From assembly GCA_038258185.1 (NCBI GenBank), contig JBBSQD010000005.1, forward strand, positions 1-64,000: 64,000 nt of DNA. Reading direction: 5' to 3'. This DNA is from JAIOHN01 sp038258185 (GTDB taxonomy: Bacteria > Chloroflexota > Anaerolineae > Aggregatilineales > Phototrophicaceae). Shown here piece by piece: positions 45,523 to 54,968 of this stretch (positions within the stretch are counted from its first letter, which is position 1; each line of letters opens with the position of its first letter). The notes beneath the pieces are model-generated. The model saw only the letters and a program-made list of their open reading frames with translations. It ran no database searches and was not told the DNA's origin. Position numbers and translations under genes: made by a program.

Positions 45523-46491
45523 ATGACCTTCACCCTCTTCAATGACCGCTTCCCACAGCGACAATTGCCACCCGGTGCTGAAATTATAAAAGTTGATATC
45601 CAGTCAAAACCGTATCTCGGGCTTGAGGATGCCGTCTGTGCTTTGGTTGCCTGGGTGCGGGTGCAGAAAGCAGGCGGTAGTTTCATCGTCAACCTTGACG
45701 ATACTGATCCCGATCCGCTCGCATCTCCTGACTTGGCCTCCGTCATTAACGCGCTATCCTGGCTCGGTTTGAGCCCGAATGAATGGCGTGACTCATGCGG
45801 ATATGGCCCTTATGTCTGGTCAGAACGCTGGGATATTTATCGAGAAGTAGCACAGCATCTGATTGGAACGGGCCAAGCCTATCATTGTTTTTGTGCGTCA
45901 AAAAATCACAGCAGCACGCCACCTTTCTTTCAGGCTATAGTGACCCATCATCAACCCTGTGATCAGTTAAATGAGGGTGATGAAATTGCTCGCCTGATTG
46001 CCGGGGAAAAAAGCACGATTTGCCTGCGTGTGGATGGGAAACAAAATCAGGTCACCGGCAGCTTCCCTCTATTCACCCCTGATGGCGCGCCAATGCCCTA
46101 CTTTGCCCATGTGGTTGATAACTACCTGATGCAGGTCACGACGCACGTACGCCGCCATAGTGCACTGGAGCTGGTAACCTATGAAACCGCGCTCTGCCAA
46201 GCGCTGGGATGGCCAATGCCGACTTACCTGCACCTGCCCCCTATCCAAGACCCACAATCATCTGCACTATTTGAAGAACCCTGCCTCAGTGCCCTCTTAA
46301 CAGAAAACTATTCGTCTAAAGCGATGGTCAACTATCTGGCACATCTGATTTGTCCGGACGCGGAAAACACGGTCGTTGATCATGTTGCTGATAAATTCCA
46401 ACATTTTGAGGTCGCACCACACTTACCTGAAACTCTGATTCTTGACTATCAATTACTCAATTCTATTCAGGAGCGATATACTTATGAATGA
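45523..46491 (+). CDS. Glutamyl-tRNA synthetase-like protein lacking catalytic motifs
   Basis: 322 residues from ATG 45523, which has AGGAG six bases upstream. The sequence follows the catalytic core of GluRS/GluQ-RS: GGSFIVNLDDTDPD (as LRIEDTD), INALSWLGLSPNEW, QSERWDIYREVAQHLIGTGQAYHCFC, PYFAHVVDNYLMQVTTHVRR, ETALCQALGWPMPTYLHLPPI and YSSKAMVNYLAHL. The HIGH region is replaced by QSKPYLGLEDA, and the KMSKS-like KLSKR by QSSALFE. There is no anticodon-binding domain. Classical aminoacylation is therefore unlikely. It may be a pseudoenzyme, or bind Glu-tRNA or a nucleotide. AAGGTCA-N7-TGACCTT (45489-45509) stands in its leader. Confidence 0.75.
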   Translation: MTFTLFNDRFPQRQLPPGAEIIKVDIQSKPYLGLEDAVCALVAWVRVQKAGGSFIVNLDDTDPDPLASPDLASVINALSWLGLSPNEWRDSCGYGPYVWSERWDIYREVAQHLIGTGQAYHCFCASKNHSSTPPFFQAIVTHHQPCDQLNEGDEIARLIAGEKSTICLRVDGKQNQVTGSFPLFTPDGAPMPYFAHVVDNYLMQVTTHVRRHSALELVTYETALCQALGWPMPTYLHLPPIQDPQSSALFEEPCLSALLTENYSSKAMVNYLAHLICPDAENTVVDHVADKFQHFEVAPHLPETLILDYQLLNSIQERYTYE

Positions 46492-46521
46492 TACGTAAAC
46501 AGTTCTTATTCAACGGTTGCC

Positions 46522-49500
46522 ATGCCTAATAACCCAAAAATCAATATCTACACGCTCATCGCCGCACTCAGAAAACGAACAGGCCGCACCTACGAGCAGG
46601 CACGCGATATGATGGCAACCGAACTCGATCTTATCGAATTTGATCGCTCTACATTCGATAACAAATTTCGACGCCAAGGACGCAGCACGAAATATCATCT
46701 CGACGAGGTGGTAGCAATTATTCACGCCTATTATCTTGACCTGCCAGAGGCAAAACGCTGTACGGCCTACGAAGCGCTTCAGATTTTCGACCTCACAGGA
46801 ATGCGTATTGACGATCACCATCACCTGAAGGCAATTTTTGGCGATGCGCATTATGGGACAGCATGGAGCACATACTTACGAGAACATGACTTAACGGTTC
46901 TACCAGAGCCAGAAGTCACCAAGCAACCATTTGATCTCGATCATGCAGCTACAGGGCATGTCTTTATCAGCTATAGCAACCAGAATGCCAATAGTGCCCA
47001 GCAGTTACGTCGCTTAATCGAAGCTTCCGGTTATTCTGTCTGGCAAGACATCACAGCTATACCGGGTGGTCACGAATGGCTTCATGAGATTGAACAAGGC
47101 ATTAATGGCAGTTGCGCACTGGTAGTGATTACGTCAGCGCATTTGGCAACAAGTTACTGGGTGTGGGAAGAAATCCTGCACGCCCAGCGTCGCCATAAAC
47201 AGATCATCCCATTGGTCATTGATGGTGCGCCGCTACCTTTCGGGTTGCAGCAAATGCATAGTATTGATGCCTATACAGATTTTGATCGGGGCGTCAGGCA
47301 GCTATTTGAAACACTGGGACCTTGTTTGGACAACGGAGTTACTACAACGGATTTGTCACATCGTGAGCTTGAAATAGATTATCTTGATCGTGTACTTCTG
47401 GAATATGGTGCCTGGAAAACAGCCTACACCCCCATGGCCGGTACCGCTTTGCGGACAGCAATGTCTGGAAACAGAGTTGAAATAAAGACTGTCAATGTTC
47501 CCCTTCAGATGATGACAGATTTTGATCAGCATCTTGATGAAAAATTCAACACCCCGCAGGTGATTGATTATCAGGATGATATCCTGCGCGCAATGAATGA
47601 TTTTCGACAATTCGTGCTGCTGGGCGAACCGGGTGGGGGTAAGACGACAACCTTATGGTATCTTGCGGCTAGCTTTGCTGAGATGTCTAAAGAAGATGAA
47701 ACACAGCCGTTACCCATTCTGCTTAAACTGGGGGAAATCGAAGAGCACCAGTCGCTACGAGAAAAAATTGAAAGCCAGCTTGGCAACCTTGCGCCGTGGT
47801 TCGATGATCTGATGCAATCTGCGCGGGTAGCGCTGTTGATTGATGGCCTGAACGAAATCCCTGAGAAAGCCCGTTTGCCACGACTCAATGAACTTCGGTC
47901 ATTAGTGAAGGCTTCAATAGCAAAAAATATCCTTCTGGTGGTTTCTTGCCGCACATTGGACTATACATCCGATTTTGAGCTTAACTTGGCTGGGCAGGTT
48001 GCTATTAAGCCACTCGACCCATTACGAGTCCGCCAGATTATCGATAACTACCTTGAAGAAAAACAGGATAAATTATTCTGGGCTCTGGCTGGTGGCAGTG
48101 CTCGATATTGGTGGGATCGATTCGTCAAAGATTTTGGCGAATACCCGGAAATATTCTGGTTGCAAAGCCAGCTTCCGGATAAACAGACCTGGGGATTCGG
48201 TAAAGAGAAGAACCAATACTTCTACTGGGAACAATGGTTGAAGGTACGTGAGCATCCCCAGCGGATGTTCCAGCTTGCGGCCAATCCATTCATGTTATTT
48301 ATGCTCATGCGAGTATTTGCCCGGCAGCATCAGATCCCGGCCAATCGCAGTAAGTTGTTAGAAACCTTCATTGATTTTCTACTAACGCGCAGAGAAGGAT
48401 TATCATCTGCTGTTGCCAGTGGTCTGGAAAATAAATTATCATCATTAGCCTATACCATACAGCAATCATATAATGCTGATCGCATATCCGTGGAAGAAGC
48501 CCACCACCAGCTAGGTGGTGCAGAGTCTTTCCGCTCCGCGCAAATGGCTAGTATTCTCGTATCCGATGGCAAATCAGTTCAATTCGCACATCAGCTTATA
48601 CAGGAATATTTCGCCGCCAGGCAGCTTGATCATCAAGTCCGCACCGGCATTCCTGCATCACACTATTGGCCGCAGGAGTCGTGGTGGCAAAAAAACGAAT
48701 GGGATGAATCAGCGATCCTTTTAGCCGGAATCTATGATACTGACACAACACCTATCATCACATGGTTGCAAGATGCTAGCCCAGAAGTTGCTGCCCGCTG
48801 CATTGTAGAGAGTGGTGGGTTAACGTCCGATACTTTAGTCAATTCATTAGCAGCAAACTGGGTGAAACGACTTACCGAAAGCCCCATCGCCGCGCGTGCT
48901 GCAATCGGACGGGCGCTCGGAATTGCAGATAATGATCCGCGAGCAGGTGTTGGGTTAACATCCGAAGGGTTGCCAGACATTGCTTGGGTCGCGATACCCG
49001 GCGGCGAATTCATTTATGGGGACAACGAAAAACAACATACAGATACTTTCGCAATCAGTCGCTATCCCATCACACATTCTCAATTCCAAGCGTTTCTGAG
49101 TGCTGCTGATGGTTTTCACAACCCCATCTGGTGGCAGGATTTGGCTCGCCAGGAGCAATCACCCGGCAACCATAGTTTCCCGTACGCCAATCACCCATGC
49201 GAACGGGTCAGTTGGTATGATGCTATCGCTTTCTGCCGGTGGTTCAGCCATCGTTCAGGTTATGTGGTGAACCTGCCTGCGGAATATCAGTGGGAAAAAG
49301 CGGCGCGGGGTTCTGATGGCTATCTATATCCCTATGGAAATACGTTTGATCCTGCACGCGGCAATGTTGACCTGACCGGACTAGGAAGAACCAGCGCTGT
49401 AGGGATTTTTCTGGAAGGGGCATCCCCTTATGGGGTGCTGGATATGAGCGGTAATGTTTTTGAGTGGTGTTTAAACCTGGCAGAATCGCCGGATAAGATC

Positions 49501-49644
49501 GATATGAATAGCACAGGCCGCCGGAGTTTACGTGGCGGTTCGTGGGCACACTCCCAGGATTATGCACGTGCAAATTATCGCTATTCGAATCGATCAGAGT
49601 TACGCCGCAATCGAGTGGGTTTTCGCATTGTACGCGACCGTTAA
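46522..49644 (+). CDS. TIR-NACHT-formylglycine-generating-enzyme-like fusion protein
   Basis: 1040 residues. An N-terminal HTH-like helical domain (~8-90); a TIR domain (~145-270: GHVFISYSNQNANSAQQLRRLIEASGYSVWQD, with candidate catalytic Glu in SYWVWEE). Then a NACHT NTPase (Walker A GEPGGGKTTT at ~368, Walker B VALLIDGLNEIP, sensor-like LLVVSCRTLDY) and a helical linker. Last is an FGE/SUMF1-like C-type-lectin fold (~816-1040: WVAIPGGEFIYGD, VSWYDAIAFCRWFS, LPAEYQWEKAARG, YGVLDMSGNVFEWC, LRGGSW, NRVGFRIVR). TIR-STAND proteins act in abortive anti-phage immunity, with TIR degrading NAD+ after the C-terminal sensor is engaged. No SD is visible; it lies 30 bases after the GluRS-like gene. Confidence 0.85.
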   Translation: MPNNPKINIYTLIAALRKRTGRTYEQARDMMATELDLIEFDRSTFDNKFRRQGRSTKYHLDEVVAIIHAYYLDLPEAKRCTAYEALQIFDLTGMRIDDHHHLKAIFGDAHYGTAWSTYLREHDLTVLPEPEVTKQPFDLDHAATGHVFISYSNQNANSAQQLRRLIEASGYSVWQDITAIPGGHEWLHEIEQGINGSCALVVITSAHLATSYWVWEEILHAQRRHKQIIPLVIDGAPLPFGLQQMHSIDAYTDFDRGVRQLFETLGPCLDNGVTTTDLSHRELEIDYLDRVLLEYGAWKTAYTPMAGTALRTAMSGNRVEIKTVNVPLQMMTDFDQHLDEKFNTPQVIDYQDDILRAMNDFRQFVLLGEPGGGKTTTLWYLAASFAEMSKEDETQPLPILLKLGEIEEHQSLREKIESQLGNLAPWFDDLMQSARVALLIDGLNEIPEKARLPRLNELRSLVKASIAKNILLVVSCRTLDYTSDFELNLAGQVAIKPLDPLRVRQIIDNYLEEKQDKLFWALAGGSARYWWDRFVKDFGEYPEIFWLQSQLPDKQTWGFGKEKNQYFYWEQWLKVREHPQRMFQLAANPFMLFMLMRVFARQHQIPANRSKLLETFIDFLLTRREGLSSAVASGLENKLSSLAYTIQQSYNADRISVEEAHHQLGGAESFRSAQMASILVSDGKSVQFAHQLIQEYFAARQLDHQVRTGIPASHYWPQESWWQKNEWDESAILLAGIYDTDTTPIITWLQDASPEVAARCIVESGGLTSDTLVNSLAANWVKRLTESPIAARAAIGRALGIADNDPRAGVGLTSEGLPDIAWVAIPGGEFIYGDNEKQHTDTFAISRYPITHSQFQAFLSAADGFHNPIWWQDLARQEQSPGNHSFPYANHPCERVSWYDAIAFCRWFSHRSGYVVNLPAEYQWEKAARGSDGYLYPYGNTFDPARGNVDLTGLGRTSAVGIFLEGASPYGVLDMSGNVFEWCLNLAESPDKIDMNSTGRRSLRGGSWAHSQDYARANYRYSNRSELRRNRVGFRIVRDR

Positions 49645-49805
49645 GCCCGGGGCAATCGTTTATATACAAACAAAGTAGCTACAGATAAGCACTTCACTCT
49701 AGTCTGATCCCTAACCTGAAAACCGCGATTTAAACGCAAATCGACGCGATCAATAGTGACACACAATACGCTGCAAGATTAAGCTTATGCGCGAAAATCC
49801 CATGC

Positions 49806-49811
49806 TATAAT
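49806..49811 (+). promoter_or_regulatory. Extended -10 element of the kinase gene
   Basis: TGCTATAAT (TGn plus perfect TATAAT at 49806-49811), 42 bases before the kinase start; the -35 is poor, as extended -10 promoters allow. Confidence 0.55.
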
Positions 49812-49852
49812 ACAGACCTCTAATACAATACAACCACCATGAAGAAAACAAC

Positions 49853-51832
49853 ATGCGGTATCAAAAGTTAGAACTCATCGGACAGGGTGGTATGGGCGTG
49901 GTCTATCGGGCTCAAGACCGCCTGACAGGCGAGCAAATCGCCCTAAAGCATGTTCATGTTTCGGAGAATGCCGAGCTGGATTTTCGCATGGCGCTGGCGC
50001 AAGAGTTCCGCACACTCGCTTCGCTCCGCCATCCGTACATCGTCAGCGTATTGGATTACGGCTTCGACGACACAGGACAGCCTTTCTTCACGATGGAATA
50101 TCTGCAAAATGCGCAGACTATTCAGGATTATGGCATCAATCTGTCCTTTGACAAGCAGGTACACTTGCTTTATCAACTGGTACAGGCACTCCACTACCTG
50201 CACAGACGCGGCATTATCCATCGTGATATCAAGCCAGACAATGTATTGATCGTCGATGGTGGGGTCAAGCTCCTCGATTTTGGCCTTGCTGTAGCCCGCG
50301 AACAGCTTAAAGACAATGAAGAAAACACCGCCGGTACACTGGCCTATATGTCGCCGGAACTGCTACAGGCCTACCCTGCCAGTGAGCAATCTGACATGTA
50401 TGCCGTTGCCGTCATCGCATACGAGTTATTGAACGGCAAACACCCACTCATGGGTGAGACAGTGACCGAAACCATCAGAAATGTGCTGACCGTGATGCCA
50501 GACACTGAATCGCTGGCGATTCCAGAGTGGATCAAGGAGCTTCTTCGCCGCTCACTCGAAAAGGACCCACAGCAGCGCTATAGCAACACGCAGGAAATTC
50601 TTGACTTGTTCGCACAGCATAATGTTACCGAGCCGAATGTCTCTCTGCGCGAAAGCTATCTGAAGGCAGCGGCCTTTGTCGGACGGGAGCAGGAACTCGG
50701 CCAATTGAAGCTTAGTCTGCACGCGCTGATTCACGAGAGAAAAGGTTCTGCCTGGCTGATTGGTGGTGAAAGTGGTGTTGGCAAGACGCGCCTGATGGAT
50801 GAACTGCGCATCTATGCGCTGGTGGAAGGCGCACTGGTATTGCGCGGCCAAAGCGTAACAGAAAGCACCGCATCTTACGGAGCATGGCACGATGTCCTGC
50901 GCTACCTCGTGCTCGACGCGAAGCTCTCCACCCACGAGATCGGCGTGTTAAAGCAAGTGGTCCCGAATTTTGTTTCAGAAAAGATCTTCGAGCCGTTGAG
51001 CGATTCGCAAAATGCCCAGATGTATCTGCTCAACACAATCGAATCTTTACTCAATCAGCATAAACGACCGATCGTGATTTTGCTGGAAGATTTGCAATGG
51101 GCACAGGAAGACTTAGCTATTCTCAAACGGTTGAGCGCCAGCATCGAGCGCTTGCCTGTGCTGTTGGTCGCTAATTATCGCGACGACGAGCGCCCCAATC
51201 TGCCCAATGAACTGCCACAAATGCAGCAGCTGAAGCTCAAACGCTTCAGCCCTGAAGAAATCGCCCAACTCAGCCAGTCCATTATCGGTACACAACATTA
51301 TGGCGTGGTGGATTTACTGGAACGCGAAACTGAGGGCAATCCATTTTTTATCGTGGAGGTAGTGCGCGCACTGGCAGAAGATGCCGGAAGCCTTGAGCAG
51401 ATCGGCCTTAAAACTTTGCCGCCGATGGTCTTCGCACATGGCATCAAAACACTGGTGAACCGGCGTTTGACGCGTGTGCCCAAGGCCAATTACCCCCTGC
51501 TCCAGCTGGCGGCAATCGCTGGCCGTGAGATTGATCCTGCCTTGTTAGCAAAGCTCGCCCCACAGGTCAACATCAACCGCTGGCTGACAACCTGCGCCAG
51601 CGCTGCTGTGCTGGAAGTACGTGATAACCGCTGGTCATTCGCTCATGACAAATTGCGCGAAGGAGTAATCGATACGCTAAGCGATAAATCCGAGCTCCAT
51701 CGTCAGGTCGCCCAAGCCATCGAGGCGCTCTATGGTGAAAGCCGTGCTGCCAGCCTCGCGTATCATTACGCGCAGGCGGGAGACACACAGCAAGAGGCTC
51801 ACTATCAGCTCCTTCCGGACGTGATAGCCTGA
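49853..51832 (+). CDS. PknK-like Ser/Thr kinase with STAND ATPase, N-terminal part of a frameshifted gene
   Basis: 659 residues. Kinase domain (~1-260): LIGQGGMGVVYRAQD, Lys in IALKHV, HRDIKPDNVLI, LLDFGLAV, GTLAYMSPE. Then an AAA/STAND ATPase (~280-560): FVGREQELGQL, Walker A GGESGVGKTRL, Walker B IVILLEDLQWAQ, and a helical end (AQAIEALYGESRAASLAYHYAQAGDTQQEAHY). The frame closes in a short tail (LLPDVIA). The expected continuation (GRDSLRNGIYPKAQQYL) appears one frame over from 51817. One base seems to be missing near 51812-51817. Confidence 0.85.
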   Translation: MRYQKLELIGQGGMGVVYRAQDRLTGEQIALKHVHVSENAELDFRMALAQEFRTLASLRHPYIVSVLDYGFDDTGQPFFTMEYLQNAQTIQDYGINLSFDKQVHLLYQLVQALHYLHRRGIIHRDIKPDNVLIVDGGVKLLDFGLAVAREQLKDNEENTAGTLAYMSPELLQAYPASEQSDMYAVAVIAYELLNGKHPLMGETVTETIRNVLTVMPDTESLAIPEWIKELLRRSLEKDPQQRYSNTQEILDLFAQHNVTEPNVSLRESYLKAAAFVGREQELGQLKLSLHALIHERKGSAWLIGGESGVGKTRLMDELRIYALVEGALVLRGQSVTESTASYGAWHDVLRYLVLDAKLSTHEIGVLKQVVPNFVSEKIFEPLSDSQNAQMYLLNTIESLLNQHKRPIVILLEDLQWAQEDLAILKRLSASIERLPVLLVANYRDDERPNLPNELPQMQQLKLKRFSPEEIAQLSQSIIGTQHYGVVDLLERETEGNPFFIVEVVRALAEDAGSLEQIGLKTLPPMVFAHGIKTLVNRRLTRVPKANYPLLQLAAIAGREIDPALLAKLAPQVNINRWLTTCASAAVLEVRDNRWSFAHDKLREGVIDTLSDKSELHRQVAQAIEALYGESRAASLAYHYAQAGDTQQEAHYQLLPDVIA

Positions 51833-52794
51833 GGAATGGCATTTATCCCAAGGCACAGCAGTATCTCCAGCGCGCACTGGACTTAAATGAACAAGCGGCA
51901 AAGAGTCCGCTGGGTGAAGCGTATTACGGATTAGGCGACTATGCGCAGGCTAAGAAGCTGCTCACTGAAAGCCTGAGTGAAGGTGATAACACTGCTCGTG
52001 CACTGAACGTGCTCGGCAATATCGCTTTGGCCTTCGGCGATAACGATACCGCGCTCGAAACCTTGAGTCAGGCACGTAACACTGCCGAGAAACATGGAGA
52101 CACGCTGGAAGCCGGGCGTGCGACACGCAGTATGGGCGTGGTCAGCGAAACGATGACACGTCAGGACGACGCGCAAACTTATTATGAACAGTCACTGGAA
52201 TTGCTCAGCCAGGTAAACGACCATATGGGTATGGCGGGGGCCTATGCCAACCTTGCCAGTGTGGCGCGTCGTCGTGGGGAATATGTACAAGCGCGGATGC
52301 TCTACGAACACAGCCTGCACAAGTTCGAGACGCTCAACTTCGCCTGGGGTACAGCCTTTACACTGACCAGCCTCGGCACATTGTTGAACGAGGTGGGCGA
52401 ATATAGTGAAGCCAAAGCTGTACACACACGCGCAATCGGCCTGTGCCGGGATGTCGGACATCAATGGGGGCTGGCTTTCTGCTTGAGCAACCTCGCCCAG
52501 GTATGCATCCCCATAGGTGATTACGCCGAAGCACGGGTTTACTTGCGCGAAGGGTTATCCATCGCTGAAGGCCTGAAAACACTGCCCCTTCTACTGGATA
52601 TGCTCACTGTATATGCGGATTCCATTGTTGATGACCCGGCGCTGGTAGACGAGCTTTATGCCTTGGTTCTGGCGCATCCGCTCACAGAGCCGGAGACGTT
52701 GGTCAAGCTCCGCTCCAAGCTCAATCATGAGCCAACTCCCGGCACGCGCACACTTGAAGAAGTCATTTCTACGCTGATGAACTCAGAGCTATGA
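51817..52794 (+). pseudogene. TPR C-terminal part of the kinase gene, displaced by a frameshift
   Basis: About 325 residues of TPR repeats in the next frame: YLQRALDLNEQAA, LGNIALAFGDNDTALETLSQARNTAEKHGD, YEQSLELLSQVNDHMGMAGAYANLASVARRRGEY. It joins the kinase-ATPase portion without loss of recognisable sequence, giving ~980 residues in total, a usual length for such kinase-STAND-TPR proteins. No heptameric slippery site was found, so a recent mutation or sequencing error is more likely than programmed shifting. Separate translation from an internal start (ATG 52009) is possible but has no support. Confidence 0.75.
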
Positions 52795-53035
52795 TCACCT
52801 CAAATAATTTTTTAAGCCATTAAAACGCTTATGGTTACAGGCACATGCTGAACTACCCCCTCAAACTTCAGCCCACGCAAAATTGCGCGTACTGCATAAA
52901 AATCACCTTTCAAAGCTATCCATCAAACAATCACTTAATATCTATACGTTTTCAATTCTTCTTAATGTAGATGGCGTTAAAATTAGGTTAGGATTAACAA
53001 TATTCCACATGTGCAGACGAGAAATCATCGAGACA

Positions 53036-54559
53036 ATGTTAAATCAATCCAAATCCTTGACGCTGAACGTTGAAAGCCGGGTGGAAGCCCTACTTGAGAT
53101 ATTAATTCAAACCTATAGTCATGTGGGCAGCGGGGCTTATGAAACCGCATGGTTAGCACGCCTGCATCCTTACTATCCAGAATATGGTTTTGACTCGGCA
53201 TTAAACTGGTTACGCGCTAATCAGCATGGAGACGGTAGCTGGGGAAGCCCGATTTTCCACTACCATGATCGTATTATCTCGACATTATCCGCCATGATTG
53301 CCCTGCGTGAAGTGGGTAAAGAAACGGGTGATGAGGAGCGCATAAAACTCGCCGAACGGTTTTTATGGCGCAACAGTACCAAACTGCATCACGATGCGAT
53401 GGATACCATTGGTTTTCAGGTATTGATCGTTGCACTTTTGCAGGATGTCAAACGGCTTGGGTTGGTTACCCCTCAAAACCTGTTCTCTGATGCAGAGAAA
53501 ATTGAGAAGAAACTCAACTCGCTCAGCTTTAATCCCGAAACATGGCGCTTCAGCACGCTGCATTACTCACTGGAAGCTATTCTCTATAACATCCAGGGGA
53601 GTAACACCTATGATTTTGCTGATCACTTTGGCTGTGTCGGGGCTTCCCCATCGGCTACCGTAGCGACTCTGATGCAACCTAACACTGGCGCCGAGCGCTC
53701 ACTGAATTATCTGGCGAATCTGGTTGCCCATCAGGGTGATGGTGGCATCCCCACGGTAGATGAAATCGACATTTTCGAAGCGGCCTGGTCACTTAATATT
53801 TTGCGCGCCGGTGGTGTAATTACCCCTGATGACCCGGCTGTCCGGCCCACCCTGGATTACTTATGGGATGTTTGGCTGGAAAAAGAAGAAAAAGGGGTCG
53901 GCTTTTCACGTTACTTCAACGTGCCGGATCTGGATGACACTGCGGTGGCTTTCACGGTGCTGCGATGGGGTGGATACCCGGCCAAGGCGGATATTTTCGA
54001 AGCTTTCGAGCAGGAAGAATATTTTGTGTGTTTCCCGCACGAAATTGGCCCTTCAACCAGCGTGAATCTGCGCATGCTGGTGGCTTTACAATTTGCCCAG
54101 GAACATCCCTCTTACCCACGGTGGCATGATAAAATCGTCAGGATTTTGCGCCGCTGGGACATGAATGGTTACTTCTGGTTCGACAAGTGGCACGCCTCAC
54201 CCTATTACCTGACTGCCCCTTCAATCGGTATGCTCCACGGCATCATTGACGATATTCTACCCTCACGCATCCAGTGGATTATCCAGACACAAAACGCGGA
54301 TGGCGGTTGGGGATATTATCATAAATCCACAATTGAAGAGACGGCCTACTGCATCGACGCGCTGCTTTACTGGCACGAACATATCGAACCACTGGATGCC
54401 GGTGTGCTGGAAACCGGTATTCAGTATTTGCTCGAACAACTCGAAAACCCCGTGTATGAACCGATGTGGATTGGTAAGGGTTTGTACACCCCATACAAAG
54501 TAGTTCAGGCATCAACGCTGACTGCCCTTAACCGTATCCAACGCTATCTGGAAGCTTAG
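53036..54559 (+). CDS. Class II diterpene cyclase (halimadienyl/kolavenyl diphosphate synthase-like)
   Basis: 507 residues from ATG 53036; another in-frame ATG lies at 53009, and the SD is weak for both. The protein is two alpha-barrel domains of the squalene-cyclase fold. The protonating DxDD motif is D298-L-D300-D301 (PDLDDTAVAF); GDGSWGSP and NADGGWGYY are QW-like motifs. No class I DDxxD motif is seen. Length and motif position match bacterial class II cyclases such as Rv3377c. Cyclises geranylgeranyl diphosphate to a bicyclic diphosphate. The next-but-one gene encodes an Rv3378c-like enzyme, as in the kolavelool pair I recall from Herpetosiphon. Confidence 0.88.
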   Translation: MLNQSKSLTLNVESRVEALLEILIQTYSHVGSGAYETAWLARLHPYYPEYGFDSALNWLRANQHGDGSWGSPIFHYHDRIISTLSAMIALREVGKETGDEERIKLAERFLWRNSTKLHHDAMDTIGFQVLIVALLQDVKRLGLVTPQNLFSDAEKIEKKLNSLSFNPETWRFSTLHYSLEAILYNIQGSNTYDFADHFGCVGASPSATVATLMQPNTGAERSLNYLANLVAHQGDGGIPTVDEIDIFEAAWSLNILRAGGVITPDDPAVRPTLDYLWDVWLEKEEKGVGFSRYFNVPDLDDTAVAFTVLRWGGYPAKADIFEAFEQEEYFVCFPHEIGPSTSVNLRMLVALQFAQEHPSYPRWHDKIVRILRRWDMNGYFWFDKWHASPYYLTAPSIGMLHGIIDDILPSRIQWIIQTQNADGGWGYYHKSTIEETAYCIDALLYWHEHIEPLDAGVLETGIQYLLEQLENPVYEPMWIGKGLYTPYKVVQASTLTALNRIQRYLEA

Positions 54560-54569
54560 AGGTTACGCA

Positions 54570-54968
54570 ATGAAAATAAACGTCCGTTGGGAAAATGACC
54601 AACAATCCTTATTGTATTACGCTTTTGAGGTCGGCTGGGACTGGAAAGACATGTATGATGCCTTTGCACAAGCCCGCGAAATGATGGAGACTGTTGACCA
54701 TCAGGTCAATATCATCATGGATCTGAGCCACGTCAGCCTGATTCCTAAAGGCGCACTGGCAAAAATCCGCTGGGCCTTTGAGAGTCCCAAGCAAAAGAAT
54801 GTCGGGCTGACAGTGGTCGTCACCCCCAGTTCTTTCATCAAGTCCATGATTGATTTGGGTACTAAAATATGGGGCAAGGCCGCCAAGCAATGGAGCGTGG
54901 CCTTTGTGACCACAATCGCAGAGGCGCACATTCTGATTGAAGAATATGATGGAGCGATGAATGGCTGA
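54570..54968 (+). CDS. STAS/SpoIIAA-like hypothetical protein in the diterpene operon
   Basis: 132 residues. The alternation of strands and helices (VDHQVNIIMDLSHVSLIPKGALAKIRWAF, VGLTVVVTP, WSVAFVTTIAEAHILIEEY) resembles SpoIIAA-like STAS folds, but the conserved phosphorylatable Ser in a DSxG motif is missing. It overlaps the next gene by eight bases, so it is translated with it. Role in terpenoid formation unknown; perhaps a scaffold, lipid-binding or regulatory partner. Confidence 0.6.
   Translation: MKINVRWENDQQSLLYYAFEVGWDWKDMYDAFAQAREMMETVDHQVNIIMDLSHVSLIPKGALAKIRWAFESPKQKNVGLTVVVTPSSFIKSMIDLGTKIWGKAAKQWSVAFVTTIAEAHILIEEYDGAMNG

Noticed and set aside
49300..49644. FGE end of the TIR-NACHT protein as a diversity-generating-retroelement variable region
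   Set aside because: Its C-type-lectin-like end looks like known variable proteins, but no reverse transcriptase or template repeat was seen in the window.
51790..51840. Programmed ribosomal frameshift in the kinase gene
   Set aside because: No slippery heptamer and no stable downstream structure were seen near the junction.
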